Source of the DNA: CAIYPG01 sp903864555
GTDB taxonomy: Bacteria; Pseudomonadota; Gammaproteobacteria; Burkholderiales; SG8-39
Length of the DNA stretch: 64,000 nucleotides
NCBI GenBank assembly: GCA_947474715.1
Contig: CANJJT010000001.1
Coordinates: 1-64,000 of the forward strand
Direction of reading: 5' to 3'
Part shown: positions 37,948 to 45,595 of the stretch, one piece after another
Layout: every line of letters starts with the position of its first letter
Position numbering within the stretch: the first letter of the stretch is position 1
Program-made: the position numbers and the translations under genes
Notes under the pieces: model-generated
What the model saw: only the letters and a program-made list of their open reading frames with translations
Database searches by the model: none
Told to the model about the DNA's origin: nothing

Positions 37948-37974
37948 CCTACATCTCCTACATCTCCTACATCA
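37948..37974. repeat. three tandem 9-bp repeats (CCTACATCT)
   Basis: CCTACATCT, CCTACATCT, CCTACATCA run head to tail in the short divergent gap between the epimerase-like gene and the flavoprotein gene. Copy number could vary by slippage; position is within the promoter gap of both genes. Confidence 0.5.
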
Positions 37975-38001
37975 CCGACAGCCAGAAAACGAAAGCCAGC
38001 C

Positions 38002-39024
38002 ATGACGTTCAAGGTCACCATCCAGAATACGGGCCACGAATTCACCGCCAACGCGGGCGAATGCGTGCTTGATGCCGCCACGACAGCCGGACTGATGCTC
38101 CCCTATGGCTGCAGGGACGGCGCCTGCGGCAGTTGCAAGGGCAAGCTGATTTCGGGCGAGGTCGATTACGGCCATTACGCAGAGAAGGCCTTGTCCGCCG
38201 AGGAAAAGGCCAAGGGCCATGTGCTGTTCTGCCAGGCCAAGCCGCTGACCGACGTGGTGATCGAGGCCCGCGAAGTGCGCAAGGCCGGCGACATCCCCTT
38301 GCGCAAGCTGCCGGCCCGCGTGGCCAAGCTGGAACGCGTGGCCGACGACGTCATCATCGTCTCGCTCAAGCTGCCGGCCAACGAACGCCTGCAATTCCTG
38401 GCCGGCCAGTACATCGACATCCTGCTGCGTGACGGCAGCCGGCGCAGCTTCTCGCTGGGCAATGCGCCGCATGACGAAGAATTGCTTGAACTGCACATCC
38501 GCCAGGTGGCCGGCGGATCGTTCACCGGCCATGTCTTCACGCAGATGAAGGAACGCGACATCCTGCGCTTCGAAGGGCCGCTGGGCAGCTTCTTCCTGCG
38601 CGAGGAGAGCGACAAGCCCATCGTGCTGGTGGCCAGCGGCACCGGCTTTGCCCCCATCAAGTCATTGGTCCTTGAAGCCCTGCACAAGGGCATCAAGCGC
38701 CCCATGGTGATCTACTGGGGTGGTCGCCGCCCCAAGGACCTATACATGCATGCACTGGTGCAGCAATGGGCCGACGCGCATGCCCACATCCAATATGTAC
38801 CGGTCATCTCCGATGCCCTGCCCGAGGACAACTGGGCCGGCCGCAGCGGCTTCGTGCACCGCGCCGTGATGCAGGACTTCCCCGATCTTTCAGGCCACCA
38901 GGTGTATGCCTGCGGCGTGCCCATCATGGTGGACTCGGCCAAGAAGGACTTCACCGAAAGCTGCAAGCTGCCGGAGAACGAGTTCTTCTGCGACTCCTTC
39001 ACCACGGCGGCGGACAAGGCCTGA
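38002..39024 (+). CDS. 2Fe-2S ferredoxin / FAD-NAD(P)H reductase (CDP-6-deoxy-glucoseen reductase-like)
   Basis: Single-chain electron-transfer flavoprotein of 340 residues. The plant-type ferredoxin domain has cysteines 37, 42, 45 and 77 (CRDGACGSC; FC). The FAD domain shows RSFSLGNAP (R-x-Y/F-S motif) and the NAD domain VASGTGFAPIKSLV and YACGVPIMVD. Proteins of this layout are often annotated as AscD or phenol-hydroxylase reductases; the partner oxygenase or dehydratase is not encoded nearby, so the true partner is unknown. Confidence 0.85.
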   Translation: MTFKVTIQNTGHEFTANAGECVLDAATTAGLMLPYGCRDGACGSCKGKLISGEVDYGHYAEKALSAEEKAKGHVLFCQAKPLTDVVIEAREVRKAGDIPLRKLPARVAKLERVADDVIIVSLKLPANERLQFLAGQYIDILLRDGSRRSFSLGNAPHDEELLELHIRQVAGGSFTGHVFTQMKERDILRFEGPLGSFFLREESDKPIVLVASGTGFAPIKSLVLEALHKGIKRPMVIYWGGRRPKDLYMHALVQQWADAHAHIQYVPVISDALPEDNWAGRSGFVHRAVMQDFPDLSGHQVYACGVPIMVDSAKKDFTESCKLPENEFFCDSFTTAADKA

Positions 39025-39041
39025 AGCCGTTGGCAGAGACA

Positions 39042-39068
39042 CCGGAGCATTGATTACATTTACTCCGG
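39042..39068 (+). terminator. hairpin after the flavoprotein gene
   Basis: CACCGGAG and CTCCGGTG form an 8-bp stem around a 15-base AT-rich loop about 20 bases downstream of the stop. No clear T-tract follows, so termination is only probable. Confidence 0.4.
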
Positions 39069-39139
39069 TGAGCCTTTGATGGCAGTGTGTAGTACCGTAA
39101 TCTGATCATATTTTCCCGGTGAATTTCCCAAGGTTGGCG

Positions 39140-39206
39140 GCCCTCATCCTGGGGTCATGCCGAGCAGCAGCAGCTTGGGCCGGCTTTTAAGGGCGCGGCC
39201 GATGCC
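39140..39206 (-). pseudogene. decayed livF fragment
   Basis: Two blocks match the intact livF downstream. 39140-39160 matches 41952-41972 (19 of 21 bases; the C-terminal HDPR region). 39161-39206 matches 42163-42208 (39 of 46 bases; Walker B region, reading IGRALKSRPKLLLL). About 190 bases between them in livF are missing here. The same orientation as livF is kept. No open frame survives. The fragment marks the left edge of the toxin-antitoxin-like island; intact livF lies at its right edge. Confidence 0.7.
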
Positions 39207-39352
39207 CCCACCCTACGCTCCACCCGCCGGCTCCTCGCCGCCCCCCAGGAAACGAGACCAGCCGAGCATCAACGCCAAGAGTCCCTGGCAATCCCCTCAG
39301 CTAAGCACGCGGCACCCTTTACCCGGTGTGTATTCGTGTGTAGCATGGACCA

Positions 39353-39535
39353 ATGGACAGCCGGGAACTGATCGCAAAGCTCAAGGCAGACGGCTGGTAG
39401 CTGGTCAGAACCGTCGGCTCACATCATCAGTTCAAGCATCCGTCGAAGAAGGGCAAGGTCACGGTGCCGCACCCAAAGAAGGATTTGCCCATGGGTACGG
39501 CGCGCAGCGTGATGAAACAGGCTGGTCTGCTATAG
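39353..39535 (+). pseudogene. hicA: hicA-like toxin gene with in-frame amber codon
   Basis: The frame from ATG 39353 to TAG 39533-39535 spells a 60-residue HicA: MDSRELIAKLKADGW, then a TAG at codon 16 (39398-39400), then LVRTVGSHHQFKHPSKKG and VPHPKKDLPMGTARSV. HicA toxins are small double-stranded-RNA-binding-like mRNA interferases with catalytic histidine in the G-S-H-H motif, which lies after the stop (H24). Family members usually have an aromatic residue at this place, so a single base change explains the stop. The intact hicB starts 49 bases downstream. The toxin is presumably inactive unless the codon is suppressed or misread. Confidence 0.85.
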
Positions 39536-39584
39536 AGGGGCGCCGGCAAGGACAAATACGGGGCGAGTTGGAAAGGGTGAACAG

Positions 39585-40085
39585 ATGCCAAGCTATATCG
39601 CGTTACTGAGGAAGGAAGCCAGGTCCGACTTTGGTGTGAATTTCCCCGACTTTCCGGGGTGCATCACTGCAGGCTCGACGCTGGAAGAGGCACGCATCCT
39701 CGCCAAGGAAGCGCTGGACGCCCACGTTGCGCTCATGCTGAAAGACGGCGACCCGTTGCCCAATCCGTCGACCCTGGACAGCATCGTCGCCGATAGCGAG
39801 AACCGGGATGCCCTGCCCTTCCTCGTAGACCTGTCCCTGCCCGGGAAGGTCGTTCGCATCAACATCACCGTGCCGCAGCGCGACCTCGACATCATTGATG
39901 CAGCAGCCCGGTCGGTCGAACAGCCGCGTTCGACCTATCTGGTCAGCGCCGCACTGGAACGTGCCCGGGAGTTTGCGCCTGTGCGGAACGCTTCCGGGAA
40001 AGCGGTCAAAGTGGATCAGAGAAAGCCAGCTGCAACTTCCAAGGGATCGCACAAGGGTGCTGCTACAAGAGCCAGGAAGAGGTAG
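39585..40085 (+). CDS. hicB: HicB-family antitoxin
   Basis: Antitoxin partner of HicA, 166 residues. The N-terminal partial RNase-H-like fold has the signature YIALLRKEARSDFGVNFPDF followed by PGCITAGSTLEEA and AKEALDAHV. Behind it is a ribbon-helix-helix-like DNA-binding segment (VVRINITVPQRDLDIIDAAA, residues about 85-130) and a long basic tail (K/R-rich, about 140-166). AAAGGG lies seven bases upstream of the ATG. Retained in full length while hicA is broken. Confidence 0.9.
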   Translation: MPSYIALLRKEARSDFGVNFPDFPGCITAGSTLEEARILAKEALDAHVALMLKDGDPLPNPSTLDSIVADSENRDALPFLVDLSLPGKVVRINITVPQRDLDIIDAAARSVEQPRSTYLVSAALERAREFAPVRNASGKAVKVDQRKPAATSKGSHKGAATRARKR

Positions 40086-40124
40086 TGTCCTGAATCGCAA
40101 GACCCACCGAGCTAAGATAGACCC

Positions 40125-41270
40125 GTGAACCGCGTCGAAATCAATCCAGAATTGCTGCGCTGGGCACGCAAACGTGCCGGGCTGGATATCGACGCGCTCG
40201 TGGGACGGTTTCCGAAGATTGACGCGTGGGAACATAAAGCAGCAAATCCGACACTGAAGCAACTTGAGCGTTACGCAGCCGCCACGTTTACCCCGATTGG
40301 CTTTCTGTTTCTCCAGGAACCACCGGCGGAGAGCGTGCCCATCCCCGACTTCCGCACGATCAACAATCTGCGAATGGGCAATCCCAGCCCGGATCTGCTG
40401 GACACCATCTACCTTTGCCAACAACGCCAGGAGTGGTACCGCGATTACGGGCGTTCCATGGGCCACGAGGCGCTGACCCTGGCGGGCTCCCTGCGTGTAA
40501 CCGATGACGTTGTGGCCGCAGCCGCGACCATCCGCAAGGCGCTGAGGTTCGACCTGGATGAACAGAAGAAAGCACCCACCTGGACCGATGCCCTGCGCCG
40601 CTTTATCGAGCAGGCGGATGTGCTGGGCATTCTGGTTATGTGCAGCGGCGTAGTCGGCAGCAACAACCGCCGCCGACTCGATCCGGAAGAGTTCCGTGGT
40701 TTTGCTCTGGCGGACCCGCTCGCCCCGCTGATCTTCATCAATGGCGCCGACACCAAGGCGGCACAGATGTTCACGCTGGCACACGAGCTGGCGCATATCT
40801 GGCTGGGCCAGTCCGCAGTATCCGACGCGCATGCAATGCAGGTGCCAGATAACGCAGTCGAGCGCTGGTGCAACCGGGTCGCAGCGGAGTTGCTGGTGCC
40901 GCTCGATGTGATGCACCAGGAGTACGACAAAACTGCCGAACTGCGCAGTGAAACTGACCGTCTCGCCAAACGCTTCAAAGTGAGCACGCTCGTTGTTCTG
41001 AGACGTATGCACGATGCGGGCGGCCTGACAACCGCGCAGTTATGGGAAGCCTATCGCCTGGAACTGGAGCGCTTGCGCGCCATTCCAAAAGGCAACGGCG
41101 GCGATTTCTACCTGACGCTGGGCGCCAGGGCGAGCAAGACCTTCGCCCGTGCGCTGGTGATCAGCACGCTCGAAGGCCGCACCCCATTCACCGAAGCATT
41201 CCGCTTGCTGGGTTTCAAGAAAATGGCAACCTTTAGTGAGGTTGGGCGCAACCTTGGAGTGGGCTACTGA
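40125..41270 (+). CDS. Xre/ImmA-IrrE family metallopeptidase
   Basis: A 381-residue protein starting at GTG 40125. Residues ~8-62 form an Xre-like helix-turn-helix (LLRWARKRAGLDIDALVGRF to TPIGFLFLQEP). The middle carries the IrrE/ImmA peptidase fold with the zinc motif HELAH at 220-224 (MFTLAHELAHIWLG). Proteins of this layout (COG2856) act as protease-regulators of mobile elements or as antitoxins in two-gene modules. Its TGA overlaps the next ATG (TGATG), so it is translationally coupled to the DUF4411 gene, which I infer to be its toxin-like partner. Confidence 0.9.
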   Translation: MNRVEINPELLRWARKRAGLDIDALVGRFPKIDAWEHKAANPTLKQLERYAAATFTPIGFLFLQEPPAESVPIPDFRTINNLRMGNPSPDLLDTIYLCQQRQEWYRDYGRSMGHEALTLAGSLRVTDDVVAAAATIRKALRFDLDEQKKAPTWTDALRRFIEQADVLGILVMCSGVVGSNNRRRLDPEEFRGFALADPLAPLIFINGADTKAAQMFTLAHELAHIWLGQSAVSDAHAMQVPDNAVERWCNRVAAELLVPLDVMHQEYDKTAELRSETDRLAKRFKVSTLVVLRRMHDAGGLTTAQLWEAYRLELERLRAIPKGNGGDFYLTLGARASKTFARALVISTLEGRTPFTEAFRLLGFKKMATFSEVGRNLGVGY

Positions 41271-41767
41271 TGGCCTATCTTCTCGACGCCAACGTGTTCA
41301 TCAGCGCCAAGAACCTGCACTATGGGCTCGACTTCTGCCCGGCCTTCTGGGCCTGGTTGATCGATCAGAATCGGGCCAACCGGGTGTTCAGCATCGAGAA
41401 GGTAGGCGACGAGGTGCTGGCCTTGGGCGATGAGCTATCGGAGTGGGCCAATGCGCGAGGCGATGCGTTCTTTCTCAAGCCGGATGCAAGCGTTTTCCCC
41501 GCGCTGGCCACCGTCAGCGCCTGGGCCAATGGCCCGAGCTACGTCCCCGCTGCAGTCAGTACCTTTCTCCAGGTAGCCGACTATTACCTGGTAGCTCACG
41601 CACATGCCGGCAAACATACGGTTGTCACTCATGAGGTTCCTTCGGCTTCGACTCGCAAGATCAAGATTCCAGATGCCTGCATCGGTCTCGGCATCAAATG
41701 CATGACGCCGTTTGAGATGCTTCGGCTTGAACGCGCGCGCTTTGTGCTCGGGGCTGCCAGCGCTTAA
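41270..41767 (+). CDS. DUF4411 family PIN-like protein (probable toxin)
   Basis: A 165-residue protein with a PIN-domain-like start: MAYLLDANVFISAKN, where D6 and N8 correspond to the first acidic/polar metal-binding positions. The later VVTHEVPSASTRKIKIPDAC segment holds the conserved K-I-P-D of DUF4411, with an aspartate that would complete the metal site. PIN proteins are metal-dependent ribonucleases and many are toxins (VapC-like). The one-base overlap with the Xre-peptidase gene suggests fixed stoichiometry. Function is inferred, not shown. Confidence 0.85.
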   Translation: MAYLLDANVFISAKNLHYGLDFCPAFWAWLIDQNRANRVFSIEKVGDEVLALGDELSEWANARGDAFFLKPDASVFPALATVSAWANGPSYVPAAVSTFLQVADYYLVAHAHAGKHTVVTHEVPSASTRKIKIPDACIGLGIKCMTPFEMLRLERARFVLGAASA

Positions 41768-41929
41768 GCGAACCAGCACAGGCCGATGCTTCGACCTTCC
41801 GAGTTACTCCTCACCCCGTCACCATCCCCTCATGACAAAAAGTACTCGATAACAATTACTCTGTGGAAGTAATCACACCAATGAATCAGTATTGATATTG
41901 ATCATAATATTTACACCCTCACCGATTGC
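41768..41929. other. AT-rich gap between the island and livF
   Basis: 162 bases without a gene, notably AT-rich at 41840-41920 (with a 6-bp hairpin ATTACT/AGTAAT). It separates the island from the livF stop and carries no match I can see to the region left of the livF fragment beyond a short TGATCATA-like stretch. Confidence 0.4.
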
Positions 41930-42646
41930 TCAGGTTTCCCCCAGATAAGCCGCCTTCACCCTGGGGTCATGCAGCAGTTCACCCGCCGCACCCGACAGCG
42001 TGATGTTGCCGCTGTCCATGACATAAGCCCGGCTAGCAAGTTCCAGCGCAGCGCGGGCATTCTGTTCCACCAGCAATACCGCCACACCCTCGGCATGAAT
42101 GGTGCGGATGACCGAGAAGATGGTCTGCACCACCAGCGGCGCCAAGCCCATGCTCGGTTCGTCGAGCAGCAGCAGCTTCGGACGGCTCATGAGGGCGCGG
42201 CCTATGGCCAACATCTGCTGTTCCCCGCCGGACAGGGTGCCACCTGCCTGGCGGCGGCGCTCGGCCAGGCGCGGGAACAATCCGAATACGCGTTCGCGGT
42301 CACGCTCCACAGCGGCATCGCCGGCGGCGCCACGGCTGTAGGCGCCCACGGAGAGGTTCTCGTCCACGCTCAGCGCAGGGAAAACGCCGCGGCCCTCGGG
42401 GACCATCACCAGGCCGGCCCGGGCACGGGCAAAGGCCGGGCGATCGGCCAGCACTTCACCCGCGTAGGTGACGCGGCCGCCGGCCGCCAGCAGGCCGGAC
42501 AGGGCGCGCAGCGTGCTCGATTTCCCCGCGCCGTTGGCACCGATCAGGCTGACCAGTTCACCCTCGCCCACCTCGAAGTCCACGCCCTTCACCGCACGGA
42601 TGCCGCCATAGGCCACCTGCAGGCCACGCACTTCGAGCAGGCTCAT
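41930..42646 (-). CDS. livF: branched-chain amino acid ABC transporter ATP-binding protein LivF
   Basis: Second ATPase of the high-affinity leucine/isoleucine/valine importer. From ATG 42646 the product has 238 residues. Walker A is GANGAGKSS (about 35-43), signature LSGGEQQM (about 135), Walker B LLLLDEP (about 158) and the switch histidine/glutamine region follows. The ATG overlaps the livG stop (ATGA). Last gene of livH-M-G-F. A truncated relative lies at 39140-39206. Confidence 0.95.
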   Translation of the reverse strand: MSLLEVRGLQVAYGGIRAVKGVDFEVGEGELVSLIGANGAGKSSTLRALSGLLAAGGRVTYAGEVLADRPAFARARAGLVMVPEGRGVFPALSVDENLSVGAYSRGAAGDAAVERDRERVFGLFPRLAERRRQAGGTLSGGEQQMLAIGRALMSRPKLLLLDEPSMGLAPLVVQTIFSVIRTIHAEGVAVLLVEQNARAALELASRAYVMDSGNITLSGAAGELLHDPRVKAAYLGET

Positions 42647-43422
42647 GCCGCCGCCCCGGCAGGCGCACCCAGATAGGCTTCCACGACGCGCGGATTGCAC
42701 TGCACCTCGGCAGGCAGGCCTTCGGCGATCACGCGCCCCTGGTCGAGGACCAGGATGCGGTCGCAGATGCCCATCACCAGCTTCACGTCGTGCTCGATCA
42801 GGAGCAGGGTCACCCCGCGCCCCTGGATGGCCTTGAGCAGTGTTCGCAGTGCCTGGGTCTCCGAGCCGTTCATGCCGGCAGCCGGTTCATCGAGTGCCAG
42901 CACCCGCGGCTCGGTGGCCAGCGCGCGGGCAATCTCCAGCCGGCGCTGGTCACCATAGGCCAGGCTGCCCGCCGGCAGGTTGGCCTGGCGCGCGATGCCG
43001 ACAAATTCGAGCAGTTCCAGGGCGCGCGCTTCGATGTCGTGCTCTTCATTGCGCGTGGCGCGATTGCGCAGCACCGCGCCGATGACGCCGGCGCGTGAAC
43101 GCACATGCCGGCCGATCATCACGTTCTCCAGCGCCGACAGGTTGGCGAACAGGCGGATGTTCTGGAAGGTGCGCGCCAGGCCGAGCCGGACGATCTCGTG
43201 GGGCTTGCAGCCATCCAGCGAGCGATTTTCCAGTTCGAAGTGCCCGCTATCCGGCGCATACAGCCCGGTCATGAGATTGAACAGTGTAGTCTTGCCCGCG
43301 CCGTTCGGGCCGATCAGGCCGTAGATCTCGCCACGGCGTATGGAAAAGCTCACATCGGACAGCGCCTGCACCCCGCCGAAGCGCCGGCTGATGGCCTTGC
43401 CGCTGAGGACGATATCGGTCAT
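42643..43422 (-). CDS. livG: branched-chain amino acid ABC transporter ATP-binding protein LivG
   Basis: First ATPase of the Liv importer, 259 residues from ATG 43422. Walker A GPNGAGKTT, the long insert between Walker A and signature typical of LivG, LAYGDQRRLEIARAL as signature and LALDEPAAGMN as Walker B. The C-terminal tail EAYLGAPAG is a family trait. Its start overlaps the livM stop by four bases. Confidence 0.95.
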   Translation of the reverse strand: MTDIVLSGKAISRRFGGVQALSDVSFSIRRGEIYGLIGPNGAGKTTLFNLMTGLYAPDSGHFELENRSLDGCKPHEIVRLGLARTFQNIRLFANLSALENVMIGRHVRSRAGVIGAVLRNRATRNEEHDIEARALELLEFVGIARQANLPAGSLAYGDQRRLEIARALATEPRVLALDEPAAGMNGSETQALRTLLKAIQGRGVTLLLIEHDVKLVMGICDRILVLDQGRVIAEGLPAEVQCNPRVVEAYLGAPAGAAA

Positions 43423-44501
43423 GGCGCGGGCAGTCCCTGACCATGCCGCTCGGCCAGCTCGCGCTTGCGCACCGCTGAAGGCCACAAGCCACCCGGGCGC
43501 AGGATCATCACCAGCACCAGCGCCAAGCCGAACACCAGCATGCGGATCGCCTCCGGATCGACCAGCACCTTGCCGAACAGCGCCTGCTGCGCCGGCACCA
43601 CGGTGAAGCGGATGACTTCGGGCAGGCTGGTCAGCAGCACTGCGCCCAGGATCACCCCGGGAATGTGGCCCATGCCGCCCAGCACCACCATGGACAGCAC
43701 CATCACCGATTCCATCAAGCCGAAGCTTTCCGGGCTAATGAAGCCCTGTATGGACGCAAACAATCCACCGGCCAGGCCGCCGAAGGAAGCACCCATGGCA
43801 AACGCCAGCAGTTTGATGTTGCGCGTGTTGATGCCCATGGCGCGCGCGGCGATCTCGTCTTCGCGGATCGCCTCCCAGGCGCGGCCGATGCGCGAATTCT
43901 GCAGCCGCAGGTTCAGCACGATGATGGCCAGCGTCAGCAGCATCAGCGGGTAGTAGTACTTCATCGGGCCGCTCACCGCGAGGCCGGCAATGACCTCGTT
44001 CTTCGCCAGCGACCAGTCGCCGATCTTCAGCGGATCGATGAGGTTGATGCCCTGCGGCCCGTTGGTGATGTTGACCGGGGCATTCAGGTTGTTCATGAAG
44101 ATACGGATGATCTCGCCGAAACCCAGGGTCACGATGGCCAGGTAATCGCCGCGCAGCTTCAAGGTGGGCGCACCCAGCAGCACGCCGAACAGCGCGGCTA
44201 CGACGAAGCCCGCCGGCAACGTCACCCAAAAGGGCAAGTGCAGGCCGAAGTGCGGCGAGGCCAGCAGGGCGTAGGCATAGGCCCCCACGGCATAGAAGGC
44301 GATATAGCCCAAGTCGAGCAGGCCGGCAAAACCCACGACGATGTTGAGGCCCAGCGCCAGCATGACGTAGAGCAGCGCCAGGTTGACCACCCGCACCCAG
44401 GTCTGGCCCACGGCAGCCAGCGCGAAAGGCAGCAGCAACAGGGCGGCGGCGATCAGCGCCACGCCCAGCCAGTGACGCGCGGAGTACCGGCGCTCAGGCA
44501 C
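43419..44501 (-). CDS. livM: branched-chain amino acid ABC transporter permease LivM
   Basis: Second permease of the Liv importer. The 360-residue protein has about nine to ten helices. The conserved cytoplasmic EAIREDEIAARAMGINTRNI motif, contacting the ATPases, is near residue 215. The family motif GYIAFYAVGAYAYAL lies near 65. The start overlaps the livH stop by eight bases. Confidence 0.95.
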   Translation of the reverse strand: MPERRYSARHWLGVALIAAALLLLPFALAAVGQTWVRVVNLALLYVMLALGLNIVVGFAGLLDLGYIAFYAVGAYAYALLASPHFGLHLPFWVTLPAGFVVAALFGVLLGAPTLKLRGDYLAIVTLGFGEIIRIFMNNLNAPVNITNGPQGINLIDPLKIGDWSLAKNEVIAGLAVSGPMKYYYPLMLLTLAIIVLNLRLQNSRIGRAWEAIREDEIAARAMGINTRNIKLLAFAMGASFGGLAGGLFASIQGFISPESFGLMESVMVLSMVVLGGMGHIPGVILGAVLLTSLPEVIRFTVVPAQQALFGKVLVDPEAIRMLVFGLALVLVMILRPGGLWPSAVRKRELAERHGQGLPAP

Positions 44502-45423
44502 GGTCGGTTTCCTTCGGCCCGAGCAATCCGGAGGGCCGCACGATCAGCACGGCGATAAGCACCAGGAAGGCAAACACATCCTGGTAGTTGCTGCCGAACA
44601 CGCCACCGGTCAGGTCGCCGATATAACCGGCGCCCAAGGCCTCGATCAGCCCCAGCAACAACCCACCCAGCATGGCGCCACCCAGATGGCCGATGCCACC
44701 CAGCACTGCCGCGGTAAAGGCCTTCAGCCCCAGCATGAAGCCCATGTAGTAATGCGCAATGCCATAGTAGGCGGACACCATCACGCCGGCCACCGCCGCC
44801 AGCGCGGCGCCGATGAGGAAGGCGGCGACGATGATGCGGTTGGCGTCCACGCCCATCAGTGCGGCCACCGACAGGTTCTGCGAGGTGGCGCGCATCGCCA
44901 GCCCCAGGCGGGTGCGATGCACCACCCACAGCAGCCCGGCCATGAGCACCGCTGCCAGCGCGACGATGCCGATCTGCATGTCGGTGATGCTGGCGCCGGC
45001 AAATTCGTACGTGGTGACCTTCAGGAAGGCGGGGAAGCTGAAGTAACTGCGCCCCCAGACCATCATGGCGATGTTCTGCAGGATGATGGACACCCCGATG
45101 GCGGTGATCAGCGGCGCCAGCCGGGGCGCGCCCCGCAGCGGCCGATAGGCCACGCGCTCCATCACCACGGCCAGCAGCATGCACAGCGGCATGGCAACGA
45201 GCAGGCCCGCGGCCATGATCACCACGGGCGGCAAGCCCAGTCCGGCCTTGAGCAGCGCGGCAATCACGCTCAGGGCCGCCAGCGCCCCGATCATGACCAG
45301 CTCGCCATGGGCGAAGTTGATCAGGCCGATGATGCCATAGACCATGGTGTAGCCCAGCGCCACCAGGGCATAGACACTGCCCAGGGTGATGCCGTTGATG
45401 AGTTGCTGCAGAAATCCGTCCAC
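44494..45423 (-). CDS. livH: branched-chain amino acid ABC transporter permease LivH
   Basis: First permease of the Liv importer, 309 residues with about eight helices. GITLGSVYALVALGYTMVYG, INFAHGE and the coupling motif MRATSQNLSVAALMGV are all typical of LivH. It is the first gene of livH-M-G-F. A terminator hairpin lies just upstream, between it and the binding-protein gene. Confidence 0.95.
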   Translation of the reverse strand: MDGFLQQLINGITLGSVYALVALGYTMVYGIIGLINFAHGELVMIGALAALSVIAALLKAGLGLPPVVIMAAGLLVAMPLCMLLAVVMERVAYRPLRGAPRLAPLITAIGVSIILQNIAMMVWGRSYFSFPAFLKVTTYEFAGASITDMQIGIVALAAVLMAGLLWVVHRTRLGLAMRATSQNLSVAALMGVDANRIIVAAFLIGAALAAVAGVMVSAYYGIAHYYMGFMLGLKAFTAAVLGGIGHLGGAMLGGLLLGLIEALGAGYIGDLTGGVFGSNYQDVFAFLVLIAVLIVRPSGLLGPKETDRA

Positions 45424-45479
45424 GGTCCGAGTGTGCCTCAGTTACTCCGTGGTGGCGCCAAAACAGCCGGTGCGGGCCC

Positions 45480-45506
45480 AAAAAAAACGGCACCTGGGGG
45501 TGCCGT
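45480..45506 (-). terminator. terminator between the Liv binding-protein gene and livH
   Basis: On the minus strand ACGGCACC, loop CCCA, GGTGCCGT is followed by eight T residues (45487..45480). It lies about 90 bases after the binding-protein stop and before livH, so it should reduce or stop read-through and allow the binding protein to be made in excess. Confidence 0.9.
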
Positions 45507-45595
45507 TGTCGCCTGACGCCATGGGGCCAATGGGGTCACAGTTGATGACCAGTGTGCGGGCGGGATTCGCCAGCAGAATCGCGTGTGTCCTGTGC

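Noticed and set aside
39603..41012. 469-codon open frame antisense to hicB and the Xre-peptidase gene
   Set aside because: No recognisable family, no ribosome site, and the plus-strand genes have clear motifs; it is a by-product of codon bias.
44453..45493. 346-codon minus-strand frame over livH
   Set aside because: Same strand, other frame; the 309-residue LivH frame has all family motifs.
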